Shown: positions 5,651 through 5,989 of the stretch, piece by piece
How positions within the stretch are numbered: position 1 is the stretch's first letter
How the letters are laid out: every line of letters starts with the position of its first letter
NCBI GenBank assembly: GCA_051745395.1
Contig: JBNJEA010000166.1
Coordinates: 1-5,989 of the forward strand
Source: JBNJEA01 sp051745395
GTDB lineage: Bacteria; Desulfobacterota; Desulfobacteria; Desulfobacterales; Desulfosalsimonadaceae
Length of the DNA: 5,989 bases
Direction of reading: 5' to 3'
Position numbers and translations under genes: made by a program
The notes under the pieces: model-generated
What the model saw: only the letters and a program-made list of their open reading frames with translations
Database searches by the model: none
What the model was told of the DNA's origin: nothing

Positions 5651-5989
5651 CTACCGGTCGAGCGCCTGGCGGACTTTTTCGGTCAGCGATTTCAGGTTAA
5701 AGGGTTTTTGCAGAAAAGCAGCGTCGGTTTCCTCTTCGATCCGCTGGTTTTCGGGGTAGCCCGAGATAAAAAGCGTCCGGATGTCCGGGCAAACGGCCTC
5801 GATTTTTTCCTTCAACTGGCGCCCGCCCATTTCGGGCATCACCATGTCGGAGATCAGCAGCCGGATCCGGTCTCGTTTCTTGCGGGCCAGTTCGATGGCC
5901 GCCGCCGGGGTCGAGGCGCTTAAAACCGGATAGCCGGCGGTTGTTAAAATCCGTTCGGCCAGGTCGAGCACCTGTTTTTCATCTTCGAC
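5651..5989 (-). CDS. C-terminal receiver (REC) domain of a gene running off the window
   Basis: The minus-strand frame is open from the window edge to a TAG at 5651-5653, giving 112 visible residues. It begins VEDEKQVLDLAERIL, so the edge cuts within the first strand of the receiver; the true start is beyond base 5989. A GTG inside this stretch (5969-5971) is not a credible start because it would remove the acidic pocket. Receiver residues are all visible: E2-D3, phosphoacceptor Asp48 in LLISDMVMPEMGG, Ser76 in FISGYPE and Lys95 in FLQKPF. It ends right after the receiver (VRQALDR), as is typical of hybrid histidine kinases whose last domain is REC, although a stand-alone response regulator is possible. 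It converges on the hybrid kinase gene with a gap of 124 bp in which no good terminator is seen. The receivers of the two genes are alike in layout, especially S-G-Y and K-P-F. Confidence 0.9.
   Translation of the reverse strand, partial: VEDEKQVLDLAERILTTAGYPVLSASTPAAAIELARKKRDRIRLLISDMVMPEMGGRQLKEKIEAVCPDIRTLFISGYPENQRIEEETDAAFLQKPFNLKSLTEKVRQALDR

Overview
The window looks like chromosomal DNA from a moderately GC-rich, Gram-negative bacterium. The GAF-PAS-histidine kinase-receiver protein, its cytosolic GAF subtype, and the grouping of a universal stress protein (USP), a CBS protein and a Pat-type acetyltransferase all recall Desulfobacterota (Desulfobacterales / Desulfosarcina-like sulfate reducers). 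That placement is an inference from protein style; no marker gene is present.

Layout. (1) Bases 1-48 read on + as the last part of an EAL (cyclic-di-GMP phosphodiesterase) domain. They run directly into the broken 3' side of a minus-strand outer-membrane efflux lipoprotein gene (47-469, NodT/OprM family). That gene keeps its promoter (539-568), signal peptide and lipobox but stops after about 141 codons. (2) A 398-bp spacer (470-867) holds the efflux promoter and, near its right end, two small palindromes. (3) A probable three-gene + strand operon follows: a tandem UspA protein (868-1809), a two-CBS-domain protein (1853-2410) and a GNAT acetyltransferase (2429-3025). The GNAT protein carries an N-terminal scar of about 30 residues from the CoA-binding domain of a PatZ-type acyl-CoA synthetase/acetyltransferase, as if about 700 residues had been removed in frame. 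(4) The 311-bp gap 3026-3336 contains a minus-strand remnant of a histidine-kinase ATPase domain (3082-3249), two hairpins, and a perfect 13-bp inverted repeat overlapping a consensus TATAAT box. (5) A large cytosolic hybrid histidine kinase (3337-5526) is transcribed from there. (6) Converging on it is the 3' end of another gene ending in a receiver domain (5651-5989, minus strand), which runs off the window.

How the genes may work together. USP and CBS domains commonly bind adenine nucleotides, and Pat-type GNATs acetylate protein lysines, classically on acyl-CoA synthetases. The operon therefore looks like an energy or stress sensing module coupled to protein acetylation. The two receiver-ending proteins look like neighbouring phosphorelay components with no DNA-binding output visible here. 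No CRISPR array, tRNA, rRNA, insertion sequence or integrase was seen. The most unusual feature is that three independent places show truncated or fused genes, indicating either a rearranged locus or, for the left edge, an assembly join.
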